Source of the DNA: an uncultured Mycoplasma sp. | GTDB taxonomy: Bacteria; Bacillota_I; Bacilli_A; RF39; UBA660 | Direction of reading: 5' to 3' | Assembly (NCBI GenBank): GCA_946554525.1 | Contig: CAMNSE010000011.1 | Location: forward strand, 1 to 44,554 | DNA: 44,554 nucleotides | Shown: piece after piece, positions 24,994-34,426 of the stretch | Position numbering within the stretch: position 1 is the first letter of the stretch | Layout of the letters: every line of letters begins with the position of its first letter | Position numbers and translations under genes: made by a program | Notes under the pieces: generated by a model | What the model was told of the DNA's origin: nothing | What the model saw: only the letters and a program-made list of their open reading frames with translations | The model's database searches: none

Positions 24994-26046
24994 TTATTTT
25001 ATATCAAATAATCTTTCAATCTCCGTTGTTATTTTAAAATTATAAGCTTTTAAATCGTTAAACTTTTTATACTTCTTCTTTTTATAATCACACAAAAAAG
25101 AATGAATGTCTTTCGTACCTTTAACCTCTGAACAGTATTTCTCTAAGTGACTAGGAATTAGAACGTCTAAGCCTACTGCTAGCGCTTCCAATAATACCAT
25201 TCCTTGACCTTCATATCTACTTGATAAATAGAAAAGGTCCATTTTCTTTAAATATTTAAAGGGATTGACTTGATTTCCTAAAAAAGTGACGTAATTGTTT
25301 AATCCTAAATTTGTTGTTAAATTTGTTAATTCCTTCTTTAGGGGTCCATCTCCTATAATATACAAATGAAAGTCATCTCTTTGCTCTAAAACTTTTTTTA
25401 TATTTTTAAGCATAATATCTATTCCTTTTTGATGAGATAATCTTCCTACTGTAACAATATTTACCTTGTTCTTATCCACTTTAATATCACAATCTTCATT
25501 CATTTTATTCTTTATTTCGATTGTATCTATATAGTTTGGAATTACTAAATATTTTTTATCTTTAAAGCCATATAAAGTTTTAAAAGAATCTAATGCACCT
25601 TCAGATACTGCGCAAAAAGTATCAAAATATTGGTATTTCTTTTTAAAGAAAAAGTGTAAAATACGATATTTTTTTTCTTCTTTTAACTTAATAGGAATAT
25701 CATTGTGAATCCATATCACTTTATTTTTTGCTTTTGTTTGTAAGGCCCCTAAAGCTGTATACATTTGATAACTGTCAAAATCTATCGCTACATCATATTG
25801 TTTATTTAAAATTCTTATTTTCATGATTCTTTTATTGATATTAAAAAATAAAAACTTACATAATTTATTAGGCCGTTTTAAATAAACAACATTCACATGC
25901 TTAGGAACTTCATAAAAATTATGATTATCAAATAAATATAAATCAATATTATATTTCTTATAATCTATGTTATTTAATAAATTCACAATAGATTTTTGAA
26001 TTCCTCCTACATGAAGATTGTCTGTAAAAATTGCTATGCTTTTCAT
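24994..26046 (-). CDS. GT4-family glycosyltransferase
   Basis: A 350-residue GT-B glycosyltransferase. The N-terminal start IFTDNLHVGGIQKSIVNLL has the glycine loop that contacts the donor. The C-terminal half has VGRLSHQKGIDIML and the donor-binding SSRYEGQGMVLLEALAVG with the E-x7-E type spacing of GT4 enzymes. It is cytoplasmic and should extend the lipid-linked glycan. GAGG precedes ATG 26046, and the gene is two bases from the GT32-like gene upstream. The C-terminal end is short and lysine-rich (YKKKKYKKF), which may aid membrane binding. Sugar and linkage are unknown. Confidence 0.88.
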   Translation of the reverse strand: MKSIAIFTDNLHVGGIQKSIVNLLNNIDYKKYNIDLYLFDNHNFYEVPKHVNVVYLKRPNKLCKFLFFNINKRIMKIRILNKQYDVAIDFDSYQMYTALGALQTKAKNKVIWIHNDIPIKLKEEKKYRILHFFFKKKYQYFDTFCAVSEGALDSFKTLYGFKDKKYLVIPNYIDTIEIKNKMNEDCDIKVDKNKVNIVTVGRLSHQKGIDIMLKNIKKVLEQRDDFHLYIIGDGPLKKELTNLTTNLGLNNYVTFLGNQVNPFKYLKKMDLFYLSSRYEGQGMVLLEALAVGLDVLIPSHLEKYCSEVKGTKDIHSFLCDYKKKKYKKFNDLKAYNFKITTEIERLFDIK

Positions 26047-26047
26047 G

Positions 26048-26764
26048 TTATTTTCCTCTTGATATCAACTGGCTATATAATTTTGCTCCTTTAGGAGTTT
26101 TAATTTTTAATTTAAAATATTTTACAATTTTTCTCTTAAAAGGCTTTAAACCTTCCATCCAAGTTCCTGTAAATACATGGATTACCTTTGAATCTTTGGA
26201 AGGATTACATAATACTTCCTTTTTATATACTTTTATATCTTCTTTAAGTAATTGCTCTTTATTTCCAGCAACGCATCCAAAATCATTAATTAAAATATTT
26301 GCTACTATTTTAGTATTTACTTCTTTCATTTGATCATTTTTATCAAATCTAAATTCATTTTTATCATAATAATCTAATAGTTTTTTTAATAACGGATGAT
26401 GCTTTTCAGCGCCAAAACAAGCTGTAAATGGATATATGTCATTTTCATAGCCAACAAATGCTCTGTGATTTAAGAATTCATCTAAATTATCTACAACAAT
26501 ATTATCTGTATCTAAATAAATTCCACCTTCATGATATATTACATATGCTCTTATATAATCGCTTACATAAGCCCATTTTTTTGCTTCATAAGCAGCTTTA
26601 CAAAATGGATGAGAATTAATATCAAAATTTGTTTCATTCCATTCAATTATTTCATAATCACTTAAATATTTATCCCATGTTTTCATGCATGTTTTTATGT
26701 CTTTTGGCTTTTCTTTTCCACCAACCCAAACATAATGGATTTTTTTAGGTATTTTATTTTTCAT
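26048..26764 (-). CDS. GT32-like glycosyltransferase (DXD sugar-binding family)
   Basis: A 238-residue enzyme of the Gly_transf_sug/OCH1-like group. It opens with KIPKKIHYVWVGG and has KWAYVSDYIRAYVIYHEGGIY followed by LDTDN, where the DXD motif binds nucleotide-sugar and metal. The cluster places it in repeat-unit assembly on the cytoplasmic side. Its ATG overlaps the end of the upstream Caps_synth-like gene by 11 bases, and AAGGAG lies inside that gene. The two neighbours are distant relatives (both with A-x-x-SD-x-x-R and GGI-(Y/W)-(L/I)-D), so an old duplication is plausible. Confidence 0.88.
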   Translation of the reverse strand: MKNKIPKKIHYVWVGGKEKPKDIKTCMKTWDKYLSDYEIIEWNETNFDINSHPFCKAAYEAKKWAYVSDYIRAYVIYHEGGIYLDTDNIVVDNLDEFLNHRAFVGYENDIYPFTACFGAEKHHPLLKKLLDYYDKNEFRFDKNDQMKEVNTKIVANILINDFGCVAGNKEQLLKEDIKVYKKEVLCNPSKDSKVIHVFTGTWMEGLKPFKRKIVKYFKLKIKTPKGAKLYSQLISRGK

Positions 26765-27686
26765 TGTATTTCTCCTTTATATATTTCCAATAGGTAATTT
26801 TCTTTGTTTCTTCATCTAAAAAATCTTTGTATGACAGTTTATGAATTTTATTTGATTTTAATAATTCTTGATAATCAAACTTGCTGTACTCATTGTTTAA
26901 GATGCTTGCTAATTTGTGAATCTTTTCATTATTATAATTATTATTATCTAAATCTTGCCTTACTTCATCAAAATTTTCATAAGCAATCAAAATCATAATA
27001 TCAAGCAAAAAATAATCGATAATTACTTTTTCAGTTTTCCAATAATTTAAATAGAAAGCGCTTAAAAACTCATATAACTTATTATCTATATCACCAAGAA
27101 AAAAGCAACACCATAAACCTTTACTGATACTTGTTTTTTCATCACAATGAAATTTTATAGTTTTTATTTTGAATAACTCTTCTTCATTTATTTTATCAGA
27201 AACTAATATAGTTGCATCTATCCATATTCCACCATATTTAGCTAAAATTAATGACCTAACTATATCTGAAAAATGGGCTTGACCTATATATTCTTGATCA
27301 AATTTTGCAACAATGTAACTTGGTATATCAATATAATCTTTTATGTTATCTTTATCTAATAAAAGAATATCCACGCCTTTTAATTCTTTTTTTAAGCTTC
27401 TAAAACATGTTTGGACCAAAGGTGGCATTTGCTTTTCTCCTTGATACCAGTATACCCAACAAATCTTTTTCTTAAGATTTACATTTGTTTTAGATTTTTT
27501 GAATTCTTTAATTAAAAAATTATATTTTTTAATTATTTTTTGTTTAACCAAATTATTTTTTTCACTTATTAGATTTTTTCTATAATTACTAAATAAATTA
27601 AACTTATTAAAAATTAGTATTAGTAATTGTAATAACCATAATCTAAAGCCATATGACTTTAAATATACAAGTGGATGCTTCTTCAT
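26754..27686 (-). CDS. Caps_synth-family glycosyltransferase
   Basis: A 310-residue protein resembling the capsular polysaccharide synthesis family related to GT32. The core is CWVYWYQGEKQMPPLVQTC, then AHFSDIVRSLILAKYGGIW and IDATI, where DAT stands in place of DXD as is common in the family. The N-terminal ~70 residues are basic with one hydrophobic stretch (about 13-28), suggesting membrane contact. It lies two bases after the GT2 gene and overlaps the next gene, so it is co-transcribed. It probably adds one sugar of the polysaccharide repeat. Confidence 0.82.
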   Translation of the reverse strand: MKKHPLVYLKSYGFRLWLLQLLILIFNKFNLFSNYRKNLISEKNNLVKQKIIKKYNFLIKEFKKSKTNVNLKKKICWVYWYQGEKQMPPLVQTCFRSLKKELKGVDILLLDKDNIKDYIDIPSYIVAKFDQEYIGQAHFSDIVRSLILAKYGGIWIDATILVSDKINEEELFKIKTIKFHCDEKTSISKGLWCCFFLGDIDNKLYEFLSAFYLNYWKTEKVIIDYFLLDIMILIAYENFDEVRQDLDNNNYNNEKIHKLASILNNEYSKFDYQELLKSNKIHKLSYKDFLDEETKKITYWKYIKEKYNEK

Positions 27687-27688
27687 AT

Positions 27689-28861
27689 TTAACCTTCTTT
27701 TATTGTGATTTTAACATATGGATATATGCATAAAAATTTAGTTATATTAAGAACCTTTTCATAATTTTCCTTTGTGGTAATAATTTCATTAAAACCCAAT
27801 TTCATTTCATTCAAAATACTTTTATATAAATCACTTAAATTTTCCTTTAACATATTATTATTAAACTTACGCATATCTGATCCAAGATATATAAATTCTT
27901 TTTTATTAATTTTTTTAATCTCAATTACTCTGTCTTGATGATTTTCATAAAATTTAATTAAACTATCTAAAAATAAATATTTTTTATAATCATTCTTATA
28001 TCTTTTCTTTATAATAAATTTAATTATTTTTGCTTTATTTTTTGTTTCTTTTTTCATATAAATTGGTCTAAATAAATTCCCTATTTTTAACTTATTTAAT
28101 ATTCTATATAAAACATATTGAGCAGAATAAAATGGTAAAGAATAATCATTCATAAGCCTCGTTGCAGTTCTTAACTCTCCATTAATTACATTTAGTTTTC
28201 CTATTTCATTATTTATATAATTTCCTTCAAATACACGATACTTAATAACACTAAAACTAATTGGTTTTACATTTAATTGAGAAGGCGGACAATTATTATT
28301 TAACCAAAATGGCATATTCCAAGTCAAATAATTTTCTTTCACTTCTTTTTTGAAAACTTCTGATTTAAAAAATGCAAAATCCCAATACAATTGGCGTCCT
28401 AACCACAATAACTGTAAAGAAAAAATATATTCTTTATTTTTATAAGGCATAAAATATTGTTTCCCCATTATTTTTGAAGAGTCATTAATCAAATAACTCT
28501 CACTTGGTAAAAATGCATCAAAGGTTTCATTATCGATTATGATTTGATTCATCTTTTCTAATATACCGTTGTCAATAAATAAATCATCAGAATGAATGAT
28601 ATAAACATAATCTCCAGTAATTTTATCAATATGATTTTTGATTGCATTTAATTGATCTTGATTTTCCTGATAAAAATATTTAATTCTTTTTTCTTTATGC
28701 TTCTTTATAAAATTTTCTATTACTTGCTTTGTATCATCTGTAGATCCATCATCAACAATTATTAATTCCCAATTTTTGTAACTTTGATTAATAATGCTTT
28801 CTAAGCTTTCAATAATAGATTCTGAATCATTATAAGTTGGCATTATTAATGTATACTTCAT
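27689..28861 (-). CDS. GT2-family glycosyltransferase
   Basis: A 390-residue GT-A enzyme with LIMPTYNDSESI, IVDDGSTDDTKQ and IHSDDLFIDNG as the nucleotide and metal-binding motifs in the first ~110 residues, and no membrane helices. The C-terminal half is long and lysine-rich with no motif I recognise. ATG 28861 has GGAGG nine bases upstream. It opens the run of four glycosyltransferase genes followed by tagA, all within 0-12 bases or overlapping, indicating one transcript. Sugar unknown. Confidence 0.88.
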   Translation of the reverse strand: MKYTLIMPTYNDSESIIESLESIINQSYKNWELIIVDDGSTDDTKQVIENFIKKHKEKRIKYFYQENQDQLNAIKNHIDKITGDYVYIIHSDDLFIDNGILEKMNQIIIDNETFDAFLPSESYLINDSSKIMGKQYFMPYKNKEYIFSLQLLWLGRQLYWDFAFFKSEVFKKEVKENYLTWNMPFWLNNNCPPSQLNVKPISFSVIKYRVFEGNYINNEIGKLNVINGELRTATRLMNDYSLPFYSAQYVLYRILNKLKIGNLFRPIYMKKETKNKAKIIKFIIKKRYKNDYKKYLFLDSLIKFYENHQDRVIEIKKINKKEFIYLGSDMRKFNNNMLKENLSDLYKSILNEMKLGFNEIITTKENYEKVLNITKFLCIYPYVKITIKEG

Positions 28862-28957
28862 AACTCTTTACCTCCTATATTTATTCTACCATATTATGAA
28901 AGCAAAAAAAAGGATAATCCTTAACTTCTTATATTAATTTAAAATAGAATATATTTA

Positions 28958-28986
28958 TTTACTTAATTTTTAGAACGTGTTAAAAT
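28958..28986 (+). promoter_or_regulatory. Promoter of the acyltransferase gene
   Basis: -35 TTTACT (28958-28963), 17-base spacer, -10 TAAAAT (28981-28986). Leader of about 10 bases with TTAGGTG. Confidence 0.55.
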
Positions 28987-29002
28987 AAATTAGGTGTTTT
29001 AA

Positions 29003-30037
29003 ATGAAAAAAAGAATTATTTATTTAGATTTATTGCGTATTTTAGCCATATTTGGTGTAATAATGATTCATGTTAATGGTGAAGGAACTTGGCTAATGCA
29101 TAAAGTAAGCAAGCTTTGGCTAGAAAAAAACTTTTTAGGGGCCTTAGTACAATCATGGCCTGTTCCATTATTTATAGCAATATCTGGTGCCTTATTATTA
29201 GATAATAAAAATTTTACTTTTAAAACTATGTTAACAAAGTATATCCCTCGAATTTTAATTCCATTAATTATTTGGCACTTTATATATTATTTTTATACTT
29301 ATCCAACATTTTCATTAAACAATTTTATAACATGCTTTAAGCATTTATTAATTGGCAAAACCTATTCTCATCTTTGGTATTTATACTTATTATTAGGGCT
29401 ATATCTAATTACGCCAATATTAAAAAAGTTAGTACAAAATTTAACTAAAAAAGAATTTACATACTTGCTAATTTTAGGTTTTTCAATTACTTCCCTCATT
29501 CCATTTATTAGTAATTTTTTATCTCAAGATTTAATGAGATTCATTAATCCTTATAAAGTATTAAATTTTAATATCTTCATTTTATACTATCTTTTAGGCT
29601 TTTACCTTAATAAATATATATTTATTAATAAGCGAAGCTTATTAATAGGAATTTCAATTTTTTCTTTAACCTCTTTAGTAGGTTTAGCAGCATTAAATAA
29701 TTATTTAACCGTTAGACGAAATGCATTTACAAATTTTTCTGGAACTAGTAGCATCATTGCAGTTATTATGGTTGTTTTTCTTTTTGTGCTATTTAAAAAT
29801 ATTAATTTAAATAAGCATCAAAAAATGATTGAAAAATTAGGTTCTTTAACTTTTGGTGTTTATCTGGTTCACTTTATACTCGAAAAAGAATTACTTAAAT
29901 TATTACATGGATCATTTATTATTATAAATTCTTATATTGGAACAGTTGTTGTCTCTATTACTATTTTAATTTTCTCTTATTTTATCAGTTATGTTATTTC
30001 AAAAATCCCTTTGTTTAAAAAAATTATTGGATTATAA
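29003..30037 (+). CDS. Acyltransferase-3 family membrane O-acyltransferase (OafA/WecH-like)
   Basis: A 344-residue protein with about 10 hydrophobic segments. The N-terminal LDLLRILAIFGVIMIHV motif carries the conserved Arg and His of the AT3 family. The C-terminal LGSLTFGVYLVHFI is the matching last-helix signature. It moves acetyl or another acyl group onto an exported sugar or lipid-linked glycan. It is on the plus strand, opposite to the surrounding polysaccharide genes and with its own promoter, so its expression can be separate. No SGNH tail is present. It likely O-acylates the cluster's polysaccharide. Confidence 0.88.
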   Translation: MKKRIIYLDLLRILAIFGVIMIHVNGEGTWLMHKVSKLWLEKNFLGALVQSWPVPLFIAISGALLLDNKNFTFKTMLTKYIPRILIPLIIWHFIYYFYTYPTFSLNNFITCFKHLLIGKTYSHLWYLYLLLGLYLITPILKKLVQNLTKKEFTYLLILGFSITSLIPFISNFLSQDLMRFINPYKVLNFNIFILYYLLGFYLNKYIFINKRSLLIGISIFSLTSLVGLAALNNYLTVRRNAFTNFSGTSSIIAVIMVVFLFVLFKNINLNKHQKMIEKLGSLTFGVYLVHFILEKELLKLLHGSFIIINSYIGTVVVSITILIFSYFISYVISKIPLFKKIIGL

Positions 30038-30064
30038 TAACTTTAATAATTTTGAATTTTATAT

Positions 30065-30097
30065 AAAAAATCCCACTTATTAACAGTGAGATTTTTT
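30065..30097. terminator. Bidirectional terminator between acyltransferase and Wzy-like genes
   Basis: AAAAAATCCCACT / AGTGAGATTTTTT inverted repeat with one mismatch, between two convergent genes. Confidence 0.85.
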
Positions 30098-31679
30098 AAT
30101 TTGCATTTTCATTTAAAAACATATTTTTATAAAGGTAGCCTAATACAAAACCTAAAAGAATGGTTATTCCTAAATTGTCTAACATATTACCAGAATATAA
30201 AGCTACACATAATAGCAATCCTATTCCTAAGCATAGGCTGGTATTTTCTAAATTAAATTTTTCTTTTTTTAATAATATCCTTCCTATACAGAATCCTAAT
30301 AAAGCGACTATAGGGCCTAAAAATAGAATTACGCCTATTATTCCTAAAGAATAATATTGATATAGAAAGTCTCTTTCTAAATTAAATATTTTAGATGTTC
30401 TACTATAAGAGATTCCAAATAAATCATCTAATGAGTTATCATTAATTTGCTTAATACGATTAAATATACTTGTTTGAACATACCTTGCATTGGCTTTATG
30501 CTCAGGGTTTTCTTTTATTATAAAGTCTGCCCAAAAATTATAATCGTATAAATATGAATAAGCTTTAACAAAGAATTTGCTAGCTATTCCTAAATTTTTA
30601 GTGTTTTCTAAAATATATTTTTTTATTGCTTTTTCGCGCTCATGTTCGTCTTTTAAGTAATATATTTCTTCAAAATTTTTATAATTACTAATATTGACTT
30701 TGCCTAAGTCTTTCTCATTTGTGATTGTATTTGGTTTATCAGTTGCACTCGGCTTTTTATTCGTTTCAATATCTTTTTTATCATTTTCGGTTCCTTTATA
30801 CATATTGTTTGTAAGTGATATACGTTGTACTGCTGGCGATTTTGGAACAATGGCAAAACACAAAGCAACTATTGCAATGGAAGCTAACAAGCGTCCAATA
30901 TTTAGCTTCATTTCTTTTTTTATCAAAGTGAAGAATAGATATGATAAAAGCATCGTGACAGCAACTATAACAAATCCAAAAGTGCATGCTTTAGTTCCTG
31001 CCATAAATAGAGCTAACATATTACATACAATCGTCGTTAAATAAATATATTTACCCTCTTTATAGTATAAGTTATAAATATATGGTGTAATAAGAAGTAG
31101 TGGAGTCATAACAATAGTGGCATAAAAGAAGCCTCTGGTCGATGCGGTTGCGTAACTAATATCTTTTCTAAACCAATCTATTATATTATAAGAAATATTA
31201 TATTCATAATAACTAGATCGAGATATCAAAAATATATTTGATATAATTATACTTAAGGATACAATTAAACTATAAATCACAAGTATTCTTTTAAAATCTT
31301 TTTTTGAGACATCTGCATTACTCATATAATAAACAATCACTAGTGGAAACATATATCTCGCTATATAAAATAATTCTTCTTTTAAACTATAGTTAAAATC
31401 TCCTGGTATTAGTGATTTAAAATGAATTGCTGTATAATGGTGTAAACCTATATACAAAAGTATTATTAATGCATAACTTATTATCATTTTTCGGTTCTTT
31501 TTAAACTTTGTATTAATAAACAATAATATGAAAATTAACGCTAATAATCCATAGCGAATAATAGTAGATAGCTTAAATCCTAAAAACTCCATGCATGGTG
31601 AATTATACATGAAATAAGTATCTAAAAACGGTTCTATTAAAACTAAAAAATATAAAATATAATTGCTAATCTTTTTCAT
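30096..31679 (-). CDS. Wzy/O-antigen-ligase-like polysaccharide polymerase
   Basis: A 527-residue membrane protein with about 12 hydrophobic segments and a large outer loop of about 150 residues (roughly 287-435) before the last helices. It ends in the DFLYQYYSLGIIGVILFLGP segment seen in O-antigen polymerases and ligases. The early part has GDFNYSLKEELFYIARYMFPLVIVYY. It most likely polymerises exported repeat units on the outer face, in line with the Wzx-like flippase gene just upstream (51 bases). The loop contains a low-complexity Lys/Thr/Asn stretch (KPSATDKPNTITNEKD). A WaaL-like ligase role is an alternative, since the two families look alike. Confidence 0.78.
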   Translation of the reverse strand: MKKISNYILYFLVLIEPFLDTYFMYNSPCMEFLGFKLSTIIRYGLLALIFILLFINTKFKKNRKMIISYALIILLYIGLHHYTAIHFKSLIPGDFNYSLKEELFYIARYMFPLVIVYYMSNADVSKKDFKRILVIYSLIVSLSIIISNIFLISRSSYYEYNISYNIIDWFRKDISYATASTRGFFYATIVMTPLLLITPYIYNLYYKEGKYIYLTTIVCNMLALFMAGTKACTFGFVIVAVTMLLSYLFFTLIKKEMKLNIGRLLASIAIVALCFAIVPKSPAVQRISLTNNMYKGTENDKKDIETNKKPSATDKPNTITNEKDLGKVNISNYKNFEEIYYLKDEHEREKAIKKYILENTKNLGIASKFFVKAYSYLYDYNFWADFIIKENPEHKANARYVQTSIFNRIKQINDNSLDDLFGISYSRTSKIFNLERDFLYQYYSLGIIGVILFLGPIVALLGFCIGRILLKKEKFNLENTSLCLGIGLLLCVALYSGNMLDNLGITILLGFVLGYLYKNMFLNENAN

Positions 31680-31730
31680 CTTACAACTCCTATCTTAAAT
31701 TATAACATATATATATTTACTTTTTCCTAC

Positions 31731-33239
31731 TTATTCTTTGGATTTTCCTTTTTCTTTTATAAATTCTAAACCTCTTTTAGTAAGTAATCTAAAAGATTTT
31801 GAAAATACATAAAATAGGAAGAATAAAGTTACTAGTACAAAAATAGCAAAAGCGATAACATATAAGAACCAATTTAAAAGATTATTGAATGATAAATTTA
31901 AAGTATTAAACAATATTATAAAAGAAAAAGAAATTAGGAATATTAACCCATAATTAACAAAATAAGAGATATATTTTTGCTTAAAAATATTTTTATAAAC
32001 ATAAATTGGCTGTTGGATAAATACTGTAATAAGCTTAGATATAATTGTACCTAATAAAACTCCTAACAGTCCTATTTTATTAACTAGAATTAAAGAAATG
32101 CCAAAATTTAGAATTGCTTCTATTATAATCGCAGTTTTAGTTTCTTTAAAAGCGGCTTTACTATTAATTGTTATAATAATCGCTCTTTCTGATATTTTTT
32201 GAAATGTTATAAAGCAAAAGCAAAATAAAATAATATTATTTACTAAATACTCTTGCCCTACCCAAAAACGAATTAAGCCACTTAAAAAACCATATAGCAT
32301 AATCATGACAAAGCTTGCAATAAATAAAAACATGATATTTATTTCTGTGAAAACTTGAAAAGCTTTATCATCTTCTTTTTTTAACAATACATTTGCATAG
32401 CTTGGTGTAATTGCGCTTGCAATAATATAAATTGTATCTATTAAAAACTTCGTAACATAATTATATGAAGTGTAAATAACTACACTTAAAGGATTTATAA
32501 ATGCTGATATTAAAATAATATCTGTATTAGAATTTAATAATCCTGATAATTTTTGCCATACGACATTTTTTGTCCCAGCTAAATATTTTTTATCAAACGA
32601 CTTGTTATCTTTTAACCAAGGATACATTTTAAATATTTTTTTATTTGAATAAATGTCAATTACTAAAGTAATTATAATTCCTGGAATTAATACTAGAAAA
32701 TAATTAATTCCACATAATACTAAAATAATCTCTATTATTGTTTCTAAAATTTTGGCCCCTTTAATTAGATAATTAATTTTATAAAATTTCTGATCAGCTT
32801 CTAATACATATCTAGGAGCAATAAAATAATAATCTAAAATATATCGAATGATAAAAATAATAAATACTAGCTGAATATAAAAACTAGAAACATTTGCTTT
32901 TGTTAAAAATTGCACAAAGAAACTTAAGACAAAAGCAATTAAGAACATAAATGATCCTATATATTTATAAAATTTTTTAGAAGAACTATATATTCTATTC
33001 ACTTCATTTTTATCTTCTTTGGCAAATGCTTTATATAAATGTTGATTTAATATTAATCCAAATCCTATATCAGCAATAGCAATATATCCAAATATTTGAT
33101 AAAACAATTGATTAAGGGAATATATGTCATTACTTAGTCCGTTTATAAATACTTTTGCTTTAACAAACCCTAAAAATCCAATTATTAAATTGAAAATAAC
33201 AGTTGATATAATATTATTTATAGAACTTTTTGTTCTCAT
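31731..33239 (-). CDS. Wzx-like polysaccharide flippase (MOP superfamily)
   Basis: A 502-residue protein with about 14 hydrophobic segments and no hydrophilic domains, matching PST/Wzx flippases that turn undecaprenyl-PP-linked oligosaccharides to the outer face. The N-terminal segment RTKSSINNIISTVIFNLI and the paired six-helix halves are typical. AGGAGG stands before ATG 33239. It lies 17 bases after the FrhB-like gene and 51 bases before the Wzy-like gene, so export and polymerisation are encoded together. Confidence 0.88.
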   Translation of the reverse strand: MRTKSSINNIISTVIFNLIIGFLGFVKAKVFINGLSNDIYSLNQLFYQIFGYIAIADIGFGLILNQHLYKAFAKEDKNEVNRIYSSSKKFYKYIGSFMFLIAFVLSFFVQFLTKANVSSFYIQLVFIIFIIRYILDYYFIAPRYVLEADQKFYKINYLIKGAKILETIIEIILVLCGINYFLVLIPGIIITLVIDIYSNKKIFKMYPWLKDNKSFDKKYLAGTKNVVWQKLSGLLNSNTDIILISAFINPLSVVIYTSYNYVTKFLIDTIYIIASAITPSYANVLLKKEDDKAFQVFTEINIMFLFIASFVMIMLYGFLSGLIRFWVGQEYLVNNIILFCFCFITFQKISERAIIITINSKAAFKETKTAIIIEAILNFGISLILVNKIGLLGVLLGTIISKLITVFIQQPIYVYKNIFKQKYISYFVNYGLIFLISFSFIILFNTLNLSFNNLLNWFLYVIAFAIFVLVTLFFLFYVFSKSFRLLTKRGLEFIKEKGKSKE

Positions 33240-33256
33240 TTTACTCCTCCTGACTT

Positions 33257-34426
33257 TTATTTTCTTTTTAAGAAAGTATACTTGATTTTTACTAAATAAA
33301 GCTTTATTTTTTCAAAATTATTATGTTTTACGTATTTGTCCATTTCTTGAAAAATCTCACTACTATTTTTATTTTGAATCTGAGATGAAAATTCATTTCT
33401 TTTTTCCATATCAAATTCTTGTGAATTAAATGTTCCATTTAATTTCTTGATTTCCATTATATCTGATTTATCTAATATAAATTTTTCTTTAATACTTTCG
33501 AAAAAATCTTCTGCTTTTTTATTGTTTACTAAAAAATGAGATACACCATAAAAATCATAGTTACAATGTTTAGAATTACGAACTTCCCAAAAGTCAGCTA
33601 GTTTAAAATCTGAGCTACTTTTTAATTCCCGAAAATTACAAGCATAGCAAGAAGGTCTATTGTAAAGCAATCCATAAAATATTTTTAAATAATTTACTGA
33701 ATTTCTAGGAATATATAATTTTTTATTATTTTCGAATGTAATTAAAAATCCAAAATATTGCCAACCAAACTTTTTATTTCTAAATTTTATATCTTTAATC
33801 TTAGTTTTATATTTATTCTCATAATATTCTTTAAAAGAATTTAGAAGTTTATCATTTGTAACGCCTTCACAAACAAAATCACAGGTATATAATTTTTCAT
33901 AATCCTTTTTTAAATATGATTTTAATCCTGCAATTTGACAAGGTGTTCCACTAAATAAAACGTATCTGCCTTCATTTAAAAATTGTCTTGCTAATCTATA
34001 GGATTCATTTATTTTTGCTTGAACATATTTAGACCCTAAAAATTGTTCTAATTTTGTTAAATCTTCTGCATAGTCAAATAAGGCATTTTCTTTTTCATCA
34101 TATCGTACTCCAAAAACTACGCCATTTTTATCTTCAATCATTTTCTTAGCAAGTTCATAAAATACTCCACCGCTTGTGCTTTTTTTTAGAATCTTCTTAT
34201 TTTTATTTATCGCACCATATATAATATATCCTTTATTATCGCTTTGCATTTTATTAATGATTGGGCAAACTTTTTCACATTGATGACAATTAATGCACTT
34301 TGTTTTATCTACTTTTGGATAACGAAATCCTTCATCATCCACTTGCATGGTAATACAATTAACAGGACAAATATTTAAGCACGCTTCACACCCACTACAA
34401 TTTTTTTTATCTTGAATTTCAATCAT
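33257..34426 (-). CDS. FrhB-like Fe-S oxidoreductase of polysaccharide cluster
   Basis: A 389-residue protein with two N-terminal ferredoxin [4Fe-4S] motifs: CSGCEACLNICP (Cys10, 13, 16, 20) and CINCHQCEKVCP (Cys44, 47, 50, 54). A domain like the C-terminal part of the coenzyme F420 hydrogenase/dehydrogenase beta subunit follows (KKSTSGGVFYELAKKM, LFSGTPCQIAGLKSYL, CDFVCEG). There is no reason to expect F420 here; the domain may bind a flavin. Such proteins recur in exopolysaccharide clusters next to pyruvyl-transferase-like genes, which is the arrangement seen here (one-base TAATG overlap with the upstream gene). The reaction is unknown; a redox step in sugar or ketal chemistry is a guess. 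Confidence 0.85.
   Translation of the reverse strand: MIEIQDKKNCSGCEACLNICPVNCITMQVDDEGFRYPKVDKTKCINCHQCEKVCPIINKMQSDNKGYIIYGAINKNKKILKKSTSGGVFYELAKKMIEDKNGVVFGVRYDEKENALFDYAEDLTKLEQFLGSKYVQAKINESYRLARQFLNEGRYVLFSGTPCQIAGLKSYLKKDYEKLYTCDFVCEGVTNDKLLNSFKEYYENKYKTKIKDIKFRNKKFGWQYFGFLITFENNKKLYIPRNSVNYLKIFYGLLYNRPSCYACNFRELKSSSDFKLADFWEVRNSKHCNYDFYGVSHFLVNNKKAEDFFESIKEKFILDKSDIMEIKKLNGTFNSQEFDMEKRNEFSSQIQNKNSSEIFQEMDKYVKHNNFEKIKLYLVKIKYTFLKRK

Noticed and set aside
28903-28920. Terminator-like AAGGAT/ATCCTT sequence upstream of the GT2 gene
   Set aside because: The stem is only 4-5 bp and it lies upstream of both neighbouring genes, so no transcript obviously needs it.
30694-31044. Plus-strand open frames opposite the membrane protein genes
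   Set aside because: They lie antisense to clear genes and have no ribosome site or family resemblance.
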